A stretch of DNA of 64,000 nt. Origin: Methylocapsa sp. S129 (GTDB lineage Bacteria > Pseudomonadota > Alphaproteobacteria > Rhizobiales > Beijerinckiaceae). The notes below the pieces were generated by a model. The model searched no databases, had not been told where the DNA came from, and saw nothing but the letters and a program-made list of their open reading frames with translations. This document shows, piece by piece, positions 16,289-24,945 of the stretch. Every line of letters begins with the position of its first letter. Positions within the stretch are counted from its first letter, which is position 1. Position numbers and translations under genes: made by a program. The DNA is taken from assembly GCF_009765995.1 (NCBI RefSeq), contig NZ_LMUI01000042.1, positions 148,924-212,923 of the forward strand. The letters are read 5' to 3'.

Positions 16289-16460
16289 CGTCATTGCGAG
16301 CGGAGCGAAGCAATCCAGAGGTCGTAACGGTGGCCGGTTAGACGCCACTGGAATTGCGGATCTTCAACACAGATTCCGCGACGCTCCGTGCGCCTCCGCG
16401 GGAGCGTAAAATCAGCAAGCGGCACGACCTCTGGATTGCTTCGCTCCGCTCGCAATGACG
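16289..16460. repeat. REP element pair 3, inverted, between the small gene and recJ
   Basis: The 30-base unit at 16289-16318 and its reverse complement at 16431-16460, spaced by 112 bases. Apart from the small gene's promoter, the 365-base interval 16126-16490 holds nothing else I recognise. Confidence 0.85.
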
Positions 16461-16490
16461 ATGGGCTTTTGCACGATCGAACATCCCGCT

Positions 16491-18272
16491 CTACCGCTCC
16501 ACCACCGCCGCATCCAGCAACCGCAACTGCGCCTTCTCGCGCCCCCCGTAGCGATTGATCGTCAGCGCGCCGGCCAGATGCACGGCTGAACCGCGCAGGC
16601 GCTTCAACGCCTCGCCGAGCGGATTGTTGGCGGCGCGGAAGGCGATCGCTTCGATCGTCTGGTTGTCGCCGGAAGCGGCGCGGACGCGCAAGTGATCGGC
16701 GCCGACCGCCACGACATCGACGAGGCGATGGCGCGGCAGCACAAAAACCGGCTCGGGATTGCCGGCGCCGTAGGGCCCCGCCCGCTCGATCGAATGGACC
16801 AGCGCCGGCGTCGCGGCGCTCGCCGTCAAGGCGCTGTCGATCTCAAGGCTGGCGTTGGCCTGCGCCTCGCCGACGCCCGCGGCGAGCCGCTCCTCCATGA
16901 AGGCGCGAAAATCGCCGAGGCGATCGCGCGCCAGCGTCACGCCCGCCGCCATCGCATGGCCGCCGCCCTTGACGATCACGCCCGCCTCGACCGCGGCGCG
17001 CACGACGCGGCCAAGATCGACGCCGGCGATCGAACGGCCCGAGCCCGTCGCCTCGGCGCCATTCAGGGCGAGCACGAAAGCAGGCCGGTTGAAGCGCTCT
17101 TTCAGGCGCGCCGCGACAATGCCGACAATGCCGGGCCGCCAGCCCTCGCCCGCGACGACCACGCAGGCGCCGCGCTCTTCGAGCCCCAGCGCCAACAGAG
17201 CTTCCGCTTCGGCCGATTCCAGCATCGCGATCTCGATCTGCTGGCGTGCGCGATTGAGCCGATCGAGTTCGGCGGCAAGGCCGCGCGCCTCCAGATCGTC
17301 GCGCGTCATCAGCAGTTTGACGCCAAGCCCGGAATCGCCGATGCGCCCGCCCGCGTTGATGCGTGGGCCAAGGAGAAAGCCGAGGTGATAGGGGCGCGGC
17401 GGCCCGTCGGCGCCTGCGACATCGAGCAGAGCCGCCAGGCCGGGGCGGCGGCGCGCGCGCATCACGCTCAATCCCTTGACGACAAAGGCGCGGTTGAGGC
17501 CAGTCAGCGGCACGACATCGGCGACCGTGCCCAGCGCCACCAGATCGAGCGCCGCGATGAGATCGGGCGCCGCGCGGCCGTTCCAGAAGCCGGCCTCGCG
17601 CAAGGCGCGATTGAGCGCGACCAGCGCCATATAAACGACGCCGGCGGCGCAGAGATAGCCAAGGCCCGACAGATCGTCCTGCCGGTTGGGGTCGACGAGC
17701 GCCAAAGCGTCGGGCAGCAATTCGGGCGCCTGATGATGGTCGAACACAATCACGTCGAGGCCGAGCCGCCGCGCTTCGGCGAAGGGCTCATGACTGACGG
17801 CGCCGCAATCGACGGTGACGACAAGCTTCGCGCCCTGCGCCGCGAAGGCGCGCATCGCTTCCACGTTCGGCCCATAGCCTTCGATCACGCGGTCCGGGAT
17901 GTGAACGATCGTCTCGCAGCCGCAGTCGTTGAGATATTGCGCGAGCAAAGCGGCGCTGGTCGCGCCATCGACGTCATAATCGCCAAACACCGCGATTTTC
18001 TCGCCGCGCTTGACCGCGAGCGCGAGCCGCGCGGTCGCCGGCTCCATGTCGCGCAAAGTGAAGGGATCGGGCATCAGATCGCGTAAAGTGGGATCGAGAT
18101 AAAGCGCGACCTCTTCGAGCTTGACGCCCCGCCCCGCCAGCACCCGCGCCATCAGGTCCGATTGCCCGCTGACCTGCCCGATCGCCAGCGCCTGCGCTTC
18201 GCCCGCGTTGTTAAGCCGGGCGCGCCAGGGGCGGCCGAGAACGGAGCGCTCGACGTCGAGGAAGAAGCTCAA
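16491..18272 (-). CDS. recJ: Single-stranded-DNA-specific exonuclease RecJ
   Basis: A 593-residue 5'-3' ssDNA exonuclease acting in recombination and mismatch repair. DHH phosphoesterase motifs are present: FGDYDVDGATSAAL (about 95-108, metal-binding Asp), VDCGA, and FDHHQAPELLPDALALVDPNR (DHH). The DHHA1 part contains GSGRSIAG and VKGGGHAMAAGVTL. A C-terminal OB-type domain follows (EPVFVLPRHRLVDVVAVGADHLRV). Length is normal for the family. Confidence 0.95.
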   Translation of the reverse strand: MSFFLDVERSVLGRPWRARLNNAGEAQALAIGQVSGQSDLMARVLAGRGVKLEEVALYLDPTLRDLMPDPFTLRDMEPATARLALAVKRGEKIAVFGDYDVDGATSAALLAQYLNDCGCETIVHIPDRVIEGYGPNVEAMRAFAAQGAKLVVTVDCGAVSHEPFAEARRLGLDVIVFDHHQAPELLPDALALVDPNRQDDLSGLGYLCAAGVVYMALVALNRALREAGFWNGRAAPDLIAALDLVALGTVADVVPLTGLNRAFVVKGLSVMRARRRPGLAALLDVAGADGPPRPYHLGFLLGPRINAGGRIGDSGLGVKLLMTRDDLEARGLAAELDRLNRARQQIEIAMLESAEAEALLALGLEERGACVVVAGEGWRPGIVGIVAARLKERFNRPAFVLALNGAEATGSGRSIAGVDLGRVVRAAVEAGVIVKGGGHAMAAGVTLARDRLGDFRAFMEERLAAGVGEAQANASLEIDSALTASAATPALVHSIERAGPYGAGNPEPVFVLPRHRLVDVVAVGADHLRVRAASGDNQTIEAIAFRAANNPLGEALKRLRGSAVHLAGALTINRYGGREKAQLRLLDAAVVER

Positions 18273-18780
18273 CCCCTTCCCCCCTTGCGGGGGGCTGTCC
18301 GGGGAAACTCAAGCCTGCACGGAGAGCGGGAGGATTTTATAATTGTACAACCTGTGGTCGTCATGGCCGGGCTTGTCCCGGCCATCCACGCGGCGCCGTC
18401 GCAAGAAACTCTCAAGGTTGGCGCCCCCGGCACGGCGTGGATGCCCGGCACAAGGCCGGGCATGACGCCTGGAGGTTGCAACGCCGCCCGGCGCCACAAC
18501 CCATTTCGTTTCCCCGGACAGCCCTGCCCCTTGCGGGGGGAGGCGCCGTGCGAAGCATCCGGACGAATGCTTCGCATTCGCCGTGGGATGAGGGGTGGTC
18601 GCGCGAAGCGCGACGGCTTTGCAACTGTGATCAAGGAAGCCGTCTCGCTTCGCTCGACACCCCTCATCCCACGGCGAATGCAAAGCATTCGTCCGCGACC
18701 TTCGCTAAAGCGAAGGCCACCTTCCCCCGCAAGGGGGGAAGGGGCGCGCGTTGGCTGCCGTTTGCGAATAAGTTTCTGGG
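18273..18780. repeat. Composite repeat region between recJ and znuB
   Basis: About 500 bases of stacked repeats and no gene. One REP type (CGTCATGGCCGGGCTTGTCC...) lies at 18359-18390 with an inverted variant at 18436-18467. The tract CCCCTTGCGGGGGG recurs near 18285 and 18530 and inverted near 18725. A large hairpin at 18563-18692 sits inside. Together they may act as a transcription barrier between convergent or tandem minus-strand genes. Confidence 0.75.
18563..18692. repeat. 130-bp near-perfect hairpin
   Basis: Arms 18563-18597 and 18658-18692 are reverse complements at 34 of 35 positions, starting ACGAATGCTT and ending GATGAGGGGTG. The 60-base middle also pairs partly (GCGCGAAGCGCGACGGCTT with AAGCCGTCTCGCTTCGC). 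It may be a MITE-like element or a composite REP. Confidence 0.75.
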
Positions 18781-18821
18781 GGGTCATTGAGCCCGACTTA
18801 GCACGAGTCGCGGCGCGAAAG

Positions 18822-19634
18822 CTAAGCCGGCGTCGCCGCTCCCCGCCCTATCCCGCCCCAATTCACCAGGCTCGCAAAATACACCAGCCCTGACAGCGCG
18901 GTGATCCAGAAGCTGACCGGCCAGTCGGAATAGAAGGCGAGCGTCAGGCCGCCCCAGGCCTCGAGCAGCGCCAGCGCGGCGGAAAGTGCGACGGCGGCGT
19001 AGAGGCGGCGCGTGAACGATAGCGCCGCGGCGGCTGGGCCGACCATCAACGTGAACACCAGCAGCACGCCGACAATCTGCGCGCATTCGGAAACGGCGAT
19101 CGCGACGATCATCAGGAAGGCGGTCGAAACGAAGCGCAGCGGCACGCCCCTGGCTTCGGCGAGTTCGCTTTGCAGCGAGGCGAAGATCAGCGGCCGCGCG
19201 ATGAAGCCGAGCGCGACGAGGCTGATGACCGCCAGGATCGCCAGCGACAGCAAAGCCTGATTGTCGACGCCGAGCACATTGCCAAACAGCAAAGCCGCCG
19301 CCTGCGACGCATAGGACGTGAAGAAATGCAGGAACAGAAGCCCCAGGCCCAGCGCCAGCGACAGCATCATGCCGATCGCGACATCGCGCTCGCTGAACTT
19401 TTCGCCAAGCAGGCCCATGCCAAAGCCCGCCAGCAAGGTGAAGCCGACAAGGCCGGCGAGCGGCGGCAGACCAAACAGCACCGCGCCGGTCGCGCCGGTG
19501 AAGCCGACATGCGACAGAGCATGGCCGGCGAAAGTCTGGCCGCGCAACACCAGGAAGAAACCGACGATCCCCGAGAGTACGGCGACGATGCCGGCGGCGG
19601 CGAAGGCCGTGCGCATGAAATCATAATCAAACAT
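18822..19634 (-). CDS. znuB: Zinc ABC transporter permease ZnuB
   Basis: A 270-residue ABC-3 family permease with about 8 helices (FMRTAFAAAGIVAVLSGIVGFFLVLRGQTFAGHALSHVGF at the start, LLVFTLMVGPAAAALSFTRR in the last third). The start at 19634 overlaps the stop of znuC (ATGTTTGA). A longer frame would begin inside the His-rich coding region of znuC and is rejected. It forms the membrane channel of the zinc importer with the two genes upstream. Confidence 0.92.
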   Translation of the reverse strand: MFDYDFMRTAFAAAGIVAVLSGIVGFFLVLRGQTFAGHALSHVGFTGATGAVLFGLPPLAGLVGFTLLAGFGMGLLGEKFSERDVAIGMMLSLALGLGLLFLHFFTSYASQAAALLFGNVLGVDNQALLSLAILAVISLVALGFIARPLIFASLQSELAEARGVPLRFVSTAFLMIVAIAVSECAQIVGVLLVFTLMVGPAAAALSFTRRLYAAVALSAALALLEAWGGLTLAFYSDWPVSFWITALSGLVYFASLVNWGGIGRGAATPA

Positions 19635-20481
19635 GGGCGTCGTCGTGGTCGTGATGGCCATGGTCGTGATGATGACCGCCATCCTCATCATGGTCATGGC
19701 GATGGGCGTCGCGCTCGACATCGATATCGCCCGCCATCACGAACACGCGGTCCCTGATGCGCACCACTTCGATCTCCGTGCCGTAAAGCCGCGACAGGAC
19801 GGCCCCGGTGATGACCTCGTCGACGGCGCCGAGCACCGCTTTGCCGGCGCCGAGATAAAGCACGCGGTCGATCGCGTGGATCAGCGGGTTCAGTTCATGC
19901 GCGCTGAAAATGATCGCGATCTTCAATTCATCGCGCAGCCGCTTGACGATTTCGACGACGCTTTTCTGATGACCGGGGTCAAGGCTGATCAGCGGCTCGT
20001 CAAGCAGCAGGAGTTTGGGGCGCCCGAGCAAGGCCTGCGACAGCAGCAGGCGCTGGCGTTCGCCGCCGGAAATTTCGCCAAGCGACCGGCGCGCGAGATC
20101 GCGGGCGCCGACCATATCGAGCGCCCAGTCGATCTCCCGCCGCGTCGCCGCGTCGAGCCGTGGCAGGCCCCAGCCGGCGCCGCCCGCCGCCGAGGCGACG
20201 ATGTCGTAGCCGGTCAGGCGCGTTCCGACGAAACTGCCGCGCGCCTGCGGCATATAGCCGATCGCGCCATTGCCGCGGGTGGTCGGCTGGCCGAGAATGC
20301 GGATCGCGCCGCCGCTGAGCGGAACGAGCCCAAGCGCGGCGCGCATCAGGGTCGTCTTGCCCGCGCCATTGGCGCCGAGCATGCCGATGAATTCGCCGTT
20401 CTCGACCGCAAAACTAACGGCGGCCAGAATAGTCCGGCCGCCGAGCTTGATCGAGACTTGATCGAAGGAAAGCGCGCTCAC
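19627..20481 (-). CDS. znuC: Zinc ABC transporter ATPase ZnuC with His-rich tail
   Basis: A 284-residue ATPase. Walker A GANGAGKTT (about 35-43), signature SGGERQRLLLSQAL, Walker B LLLLDEPLISLDP, and His switch FSAHELNPL are seen. The C-terminus (about 252-284) is very rich in His and Asp (DAHRHDHDEDGGHHHDHGHH) and may buffer or sense Zn2+ in the cytosol. Overlaps znuA at its start by 4 bases. Together with znuA and znuB it imports zinc. Confidence 0.93.
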   Translation of the reverse strand: MSALSFDQVSIKLGGRTILAAVSFAVENGEFIGMLGANGAGKTTLMRAALGLVPLSGGAIRILGQPTTRGNGAIGYMPQARGSFVGTRLTGYDIVASAAGGAGWGLPRLDAATRREIDWALDMVGARDLARRSLGEISGGERQRLLLSQALLGRPKLLLLDEPLISLDPGHQKSVVEIVKRLRDELKIAIIFSAHELNPLIHAIDRVLYLGAGKAVLGAVDEVITGAVLSRLYGTEIEVVRIRDRVFVMAGDIDVERDAHRHDHDEDGGHHHDHGHHDHDDAHV

Positions 20482-21353
20482 GAAGCCCCGCCGGCAAGCG
20501 CCTTATCGAGCGCGTCGAGCTGGTTGGCCATCCATTGCTGGTAATTGGCGCCGGCGGGCTCGGTTTCGGAAACGCCGACGACAGGGATTTTCTCGTCTTT
20601 CGCCATTTGCACGAGGCGCTGGACGGCGGGCTCGCTGGCCTGGGCGTTGTAGAGCATGACCTTCACTTTATGACCTTTGAGATCGTCCTCGAAACCGGCG
20701 ACTTGCGAGGCGCTCGGCTCGGTATTGTTCATGACGGCGAGCGCGAAGGCTTCATTATGCACTTTCAGGCCGATCAGTTCGGCCATATAGCCGAAAACCG
20801 GCTCTGAGGCCGTGACCGGCTGGCCCGCATATTTCTTGTGCATTTCGGCGATCTTGGCCTCCAGCGGGTCGAGCGAGGCGGCGAAGGCGGCGCCGGCCTT
20901 TTGGTAGTCGCTGCGATGGGCCGGGTCGGCGATGGCCAGATCGACGCTCAATGTATTTCCCACAGCCTTGACCGTGGCGGGATTATACCACAGATGCGGA
21001 TTGTCGCCCGTCTTCTTATGCGCGAGGGCGGCGACCAATATTTCGCGCCGGCCGGGCGCCTTGTTGGCGCTCAGGAGCTTTTCCATCCAGGGATCGTAAT
21101 CGACGCCGTTGACGATGACGATTTTGGCGTCGGCGAGCGCCTTGGCGGTCGAAGCGCTGGCTTCGAACAGATGCGGATCGTCGTCCGGGTTGGACAGGAT
21201 GCTGGTCACCGCGACATTGTCGCCGCCGATCTGGGTCGCGATATCGCCGTAGAAATTTTCCGCGGCGACGACTTTGACCGAATCGGCCAAAGCGGGCGCC
21301 GAAAGAGCGCCAAATGAAATAAGGCAAAGGGTAAGCAGAGCTGACTTAGGCAT
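20478..21353 (-). CDS. znuA: Zinc ABC transporter substrate-binding protein ZnuA
   Basis: A 291-residue periplasmic cluster A-I metal-binding protein with a Sec signal (MPKSALLTLCLISFGALSAPALA). Candidate metal ligands are His in NPDDDPHLFE (about 60), His in DNPHLWYNP (about 118), His-Asn in LKVHNEAFAL, and Asp/Glu near the C-terminus. The His-rich acidic loop of many ZnuA proteins is absent; His-rich sequence is found on ZnuC instead. Zinc is inferred from the neighbouring zur and Zur box; Mn is less likely. Confidence 0.9.
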   Translation of the reverse strand: MPKSALLTLCLISFGALSAPALADSVKVVAAENFYGDIATQIGGDNVAVTSILSNPDDDPHLFEASASTAKALADAKIVIVNGVDYDPWMEKLLSANKAPGRREILVAALAHKKTGDNPHLWYNPATVKAVGNTLSVDLAIADPAHRSDYQKAGAAFAASLDPLEAKIAEMHKKYAGQPVTASEPVFGYMAELIGLKVHNEAFALAVMNNTEPSASQVAGFEDDLKGHKVKVMLYNAQASEPAVQRLVQMAKDEKIPVVGVSETEPAGANYQQWMANQLDALDKALAGGAS

Positions 21354-21406
21354 ATTTAAACCTCCAATCGCAATGTATCGGCCGGGTGGCGCGGGCGATG
21401 AAGGAT

Positions 21407-21421
21407 TGTTATATTATAACA
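21407..21421. promoter_or_regulatory. Zur box between znuA and zur
   Basis: A perfect interrupted palindrome, TGTTATA-T-TATAACA, closely resembling alphaproteobacterial Zur operators. It lies 54 bases before the znuA start and 81 before the zur start, so one site can repress both divergent units when zinc is sufficient. Confidence 0.85.
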
Positions 21422-21501
21422 TTGCAGAGCGCAAGCGCGACGCTCGGCGAACAGGCGCGCGACGGCGGCTTGTGCTATGAAGAAGGCATGGGTGGGACGA
21501 T

Positions 21502-21981
21502 ATGAACGCCGATATTCATAAGGACTGGAAGAGCCATTGGGCGGTGCAGGTCGAACAATCCTGCGCGGTCAAAGGCTTGCACCTCACCCCGTTGCGCCGC
21601 CAGATCCTGGCGATCGTCGCGCAGGCGCCGGCGCCTTTGGGGGCCTATGCGATCATAGAGGAATTGTCGCGCGAACAGCATAAGGCGGTGGCGCCCCCGA
21701 CGGTCTATCGCACCCTGGAGTTCTTTCTGGAGAACGGCTTTCTGCATAAGGTGGAAAGCCGCAACGCCTATGCGCCCTGCGAGCATCTGGGCCATGATCA
21801 TCACGGCATCCTGCTGATCTGCGAGCGCTGCGGCCGCACCGACGAAATCGAAAACGCGAGTTTTGACAAGCTGTTGCAGGCGACCGCCGCTAAGGCGGGC
21901 TTCGTGACGCAGCGTCAGGTCGTCGAGATCGAGGGGCTCTGCGAGAGCTGCGGGCACGAAGCGACGCACGCGGAGGCCTGA
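21502..21981 (+). CDS. zur: Zinc uptake regulator Zur (Fur family)
   Basis: A 159-residue Fur-family repressor. The winged helix (about 20-85) reads LTPLRRQILAIVAQAPAPLGAYAIIEEL then APPTVYRTLEFFLENGFLHKVESRNAYAPCEH. Zinc ligands are visible in HLGHDHHGILLICERCGR (CxxC 1) and GLCESCGHEA (CxxC 2). A divergent znu operon with a Zur box between makes the identification firm. Confidence 0.94.
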   Translation: MNADIHKDWKSHWAVQVEQSCAVKGLHLTPLRRQILAIVAQAPAPLGAYAIIEELSREQHKAVAPPTVYRTLEFFLENGFLHKVESRNAYAPCEHLGHDHHGILLICERCGRTDEIENASFDKLLQATAAKAGFVTQRQVVEIEGLCESCGHEATHAEA

Positions 21982-22040
21982 GTTGAACGAAGCGACCGGA
22001 TGCTGTTGAACCCACCTGCCGAAACATGTATCGTTGCACG

Positions 22041-22331
22041 ATGAGCGACAGTCCTATCATCGCCTTTACAAGCATTTCCGGCGCCAATGTGTTCGCGACT
22101 TACGCGAACCTGCCGCCAAGCTCCCGGATCGTGTTCGTCAATCAGACCAGCGGCAAGCCGTTCGACGGCGGCGGCATCGACGCCAGCGGCGGCGCCTCGG
22201 TGACGATGCCGCTGCCGGCCGGCATGCCCGCGGGGGCCTATTATTTGAAGGCTCAGGATTCGACAGGCGCCTATCTCGCGCAAAGCGTCGTATTTTATGT
22301 CGACGCGGCCACCGGACCGACAAGCGCCTGA
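22041..22331 (+). CDS. Small beta-rich protein of unknown function
   Basis: A 96-residue product (101 if begun at 22026; neither start has a good RBS). It has Gly/Ser/Ala-rich beta-like sequence with an alternating pattern (IAFTSISGANVFATYANLPPSSRIVFVNQTSG, YYLKAQDSTGAYLAQSVVFYVD) like a small immunoglobulin-like or fibre module. No signal peptide. The 247 bases after it, up to hom, hold no gene I can support. Confidence 0.5.
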   Translation: MSDSPIIAFTSISGANVFATYANLPPSSRIVFVNQTSGKPFDGGGIDASGGASVTMPLPAGMPAGAYYLKAQDSTGAYLAQSVVFYVDAATGPTSA

Positions 22332-22578
22332 TTGGCCTCAGTCGGCGGCGCACGCCGAACGGTTGCCGCAAAACCCTCTCACGCCTACGATTTTGAGATT
22401 GGCTGCGGACGGCCGCAGGTCAATTTGGCTTGGCGCTCTTTCGAGAGGCGACGCCAAACGGACAAGCTCTCTCTGCGCCGCAGATCCAGCGCGGCAAGGA
22501 GGCGTGGGCTTGGTTGGACGAAGCCGCTCACGGCGCCGGACAAAATCTTGACGAAAGCCGGATCCGCCGCCTGGCTTC

Positions 22579-23886
22579 TCACTCCCGCTCGATGCGGATG
22601 ACCTGCGGCTTCTGCGTCAGGAAGCCGTCGGCGAGCGCCAGATCGAGCGCCTCGCGGATCGCCGTCTCGCTCGTCGCATGGGTGATCAGCACGACCGGCA
22701 CCGGCGCGGCGGAGGCGGCGTCTTTGGCGGGCCGCCCCTTCTGCATGATCGCTTCCAGCGAGATTTTCCTCTCGCCCATCCGCGTGGCGATCGCCGCCAT
22801 GGCGCCGGGCCGGTCCTCGACGGACAGCCGGATGTAATAGCCGCCCTCGTGGCGCTGCACGGGAATCCGTTCGCCCTCTTCGAGCAAGGCGACAGGCCGG
22901 CCGAAAGCCGGCGCGACAATGCCGCGCGCGATATCGGCGATGTCGGCGGCGACCGCCGAAGCCGTCGCGTCGCCGCCCGCGCCCGGCCCGATCAGCGTCA
23001 ATTCGCCGACCGCGTCGCCATCGATCGTGACAGCGTTGAGGACGCCCATGACCTGGGCGATCGCCGAGGATTTGGCGACCATGGTCGGGTGCACGCGCTG
23101 CTCGACGCCGCGCGCGGTGCGCTCGGCGACCCCCAGGAGCTTGATGCGATAGCCAAGTTCATCGGCCGCGGCCAGATCGGTCAGGCTGATCGCCTCGATG
23201 CCTTCGATATGGATCGCCTCGGCGTCGATCTTCGTCCCGAAGGCGAGCGAGGCAAGGATCGCGAGCTTGTGAGCGGTGTCAAAGCCGCCGATGTCGAAGG
23301 TCGGGTCCGCTTCGGCATAGCCAAGGCGCTGCGCGTCCGCGAGGCATTCCTCGAACGACAGCCCTTCCACCTCCATCCGCGACAGGATGTAATTGCAGGT
23401 GCCGTTGAGGATGCCGAAGACGCGGCGCACCGAATTGCCCGCGAGCGCCTCGCGCAACGCCTTGACGATCGGAATGCCGCCGGCGCTCGAAGCCTCGAAA
23501 CTGAGGGCGACGCCCTTTTCCTCCGCCAACGCCGCCAGCTCCAACCCATGCTTGGCGATCATCGCCTTATTGGCGGTGACGACCGGCGCGCCGCGCCGCA
23601 GCGCCGCCTTTGACGCGGCATAGGCCGGTCCATCCGCGCCGCCGATCAGCTCGACGAAGAGGTCGATTTGATCCGAGACGGCGAGCGCGGCGGGATCGTC
23701 GAAAAACGCCGCGCCATTCAGATCGATGCCGCGATCGCGCGCCCGGTCGCGCGCCGAAACCCCGGTCACGACAATCTCGCGCCCGGTGCGGCTGGTCAGC
23801 GCGCCGCGCTGACGCTGCAACAATCTGACGAGGCTCGCGCCGACGACGCCGAGGCCGGCAATTCCCACGCGCAGGGGTTTGGTCAT
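22579..23886 (-). CDS. hom: Homoserine dehydrogenase
   Basis: A 435-residue enzyme reducing aspartate semialdehyde to homoserine in Thr/Met biosynthesis. The N-terminal Rossmann motif is GIAGLGVVGASLVRLL, followed by the catalytic core (NGTCNYILSRM, EADPTFDIGGFDTAHKLAILASLAFG with the catalytic Lys/Asp region) and a C-terminal ACT domain (about 355-430, YYIRLSVEDRPGAMAAIATRM) for feedback by threonine. The start at 23886 matches the family; the frame is open to 23958. Confidence 0.95.
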   Translation of the reverse strand: MTKPLRVGIAGLGVVGASLVRLLQRQRGALTSRTGREIVVTGVSARDRARDRGIDLNGAAFFDDPAALAVSDQIDLFVELIGGADGPAYAASKAALRRGAPVVTANKAMIAKHGLELAALAEEKGVALSFEASSAGGIPIVKALREALAGNSVRRVFGILNGTCNYILSRMEVEGLSFEECLADAQRLGYAEADPTFDIGGFDTAHKLAILASLAFGTKIDAEAIHIEGIEAISLTDLAAADELGYRIKLLGVAERTARGVEQRVHPTMVAKSSAIAQVMGVLNAVTIDGDAVGELTLIGPGAGGDATASAVAADIADIARGIVAPAFGRPVALLEEGERIPVQRHEGGYYIRLSVEDRPGAMAAIATRMGERKISLEAIMQKGRPAKDAASAAPVPVVLITHATSETAIREALDLALADGFLTQKPQVIRIERE

Positions 23887-24027
23887 GAATGGGATCGCCC
23901 GGACCGTTGAGGTTGTTTCGAAGGCTCGCCTTTTGCCCGATTTGAAAGGTCCAGGCAACGCGCCTGTTCGCGGGAGCGTGCGAGGCGCCTCGTTAAGACT
24001 GGCGCCGACGGCGCCTCGACGGGTTCT

Positions 24028-24843
24028 TCAGGCCGCAGTAGCCTCCTCCACCGTCACCACTTCGAAGCGCATGAGATTGGCGATTCCGAACGCCGTTGAG
24101 ATCGCCACATCGGCGGCGTCGCGCCCGCGCGCCATGACGATGCGGCCAATGCGGGCATGATTGTGGCGCGCGTCGAACGTATACCAGCGTCCATCGAGAA
24201 ATACTTCGAACCAGGCGCTGAAATCCATCGGCGCGGGATCGATCGGCACGCCGATATCGCCGAGATAACCCGTGCAATAGCGGGCTGGAATATTCATGCA
24301 ACGGCACAGCGCGACCGCAAGATGGGCGAAATCGCGGCACACGCCAATCCCCTCGCGCAGGGAATCGCTGGCGCAGCGAGTGGGGCGTGCGTCGGGATAG
24401 CTGAACCGGATTTTCGAATGAACGAAGTCGCAAATCGCCTGCACGCGCTGATAGCCGCCCGTCAGCCCGCCAAACATCGACCAGGCGAAATTGGTGAGAT
24501 TGTCGCTGTCGCAATAGCGGCTCGAAATCAGGAAGACGAGCACTTCGTCAGGCAAGCGCGCGATCGGGGTCAACAGATTATCGGCGGGCGCTTCATCGGG
24601 CTGGCCGGAATCATGAATGATGAAGCGGTTAGAAAATGTGACAAGGCCGGGCGGGACGTCGACGCGGGTGACCCGATTGCCGAAATGATCGAGATAGGCG
24701 CCCATGGCCAGATTGGGATCGGATTGGACGACATCGGGCGAGCGCAGGTCGCCGACGCGCGAGGGATGGACATTGAGCTGCAGCAGCATCGAAATCTGCG
24801 CGGGGCATTGAAAGGCAATGTCATAGCCGGCGCGGATAAGCAT
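24028..24843 (-). CDS. Transglutaminase-like cysteine protease family protein 1
   Basis: A 271-residue protein with an N-terminal beta domain (FQCPAQISMLLQLNVHPSR) and a transglutaminase core (about 150-245): catalytic Cys in REGIGVCRDFAHLAVALCRCMNIPARYCTGYLGD, His in WYTFDARHNHARIGR with the adjacent Asp. Predicted cytosolic. The start at 24843 is chosen because the 28 residues before it look non-coding. A related gene lies just upstream, a common pairing in alphaproteobacteria; the natural substrate is not known. Confidence 0.82.
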   Translation of the reverse strand: MLIRAGYDIAFQCPAQISMLLQLNVHPSRVGDLRSPDVVQSDPNLAMGAYLDHFGNRVTRVDVPPGLVTFSNRFIIHDSGQPDEAPADNLLTPIARLPDEVLVFLISSRYCDSDNLTNFAWSMFGGLTGGYQRVQAICDFVHSKIRFSYPDARPTRCASDSLREGIGVCRDFAHLAVALCRCMNIPARYCTGYLGDIGVPIDPAPMDFSAWFEVFLDGRWYTFDARHNHARIGRIVMARGRDAADVAISTAFGIANLMRFEVVTVEEATAA

Positions 24844-24945
24844 TTGGCAATCCCCAGGGTTTCGCCGCCCGAGCGGCAAGGCCCCGCAACGCGCTAAGCA
24901 ATAAATATGCCCGCCGCACTGGCGCAACGGGCGATCCTTGGGGCG

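Noticed and set aside
16692-18086. 464-codon plus-strand open frame
   Set aside because: Antisense shadow of recJ, whose motifs are complete on the other strand.
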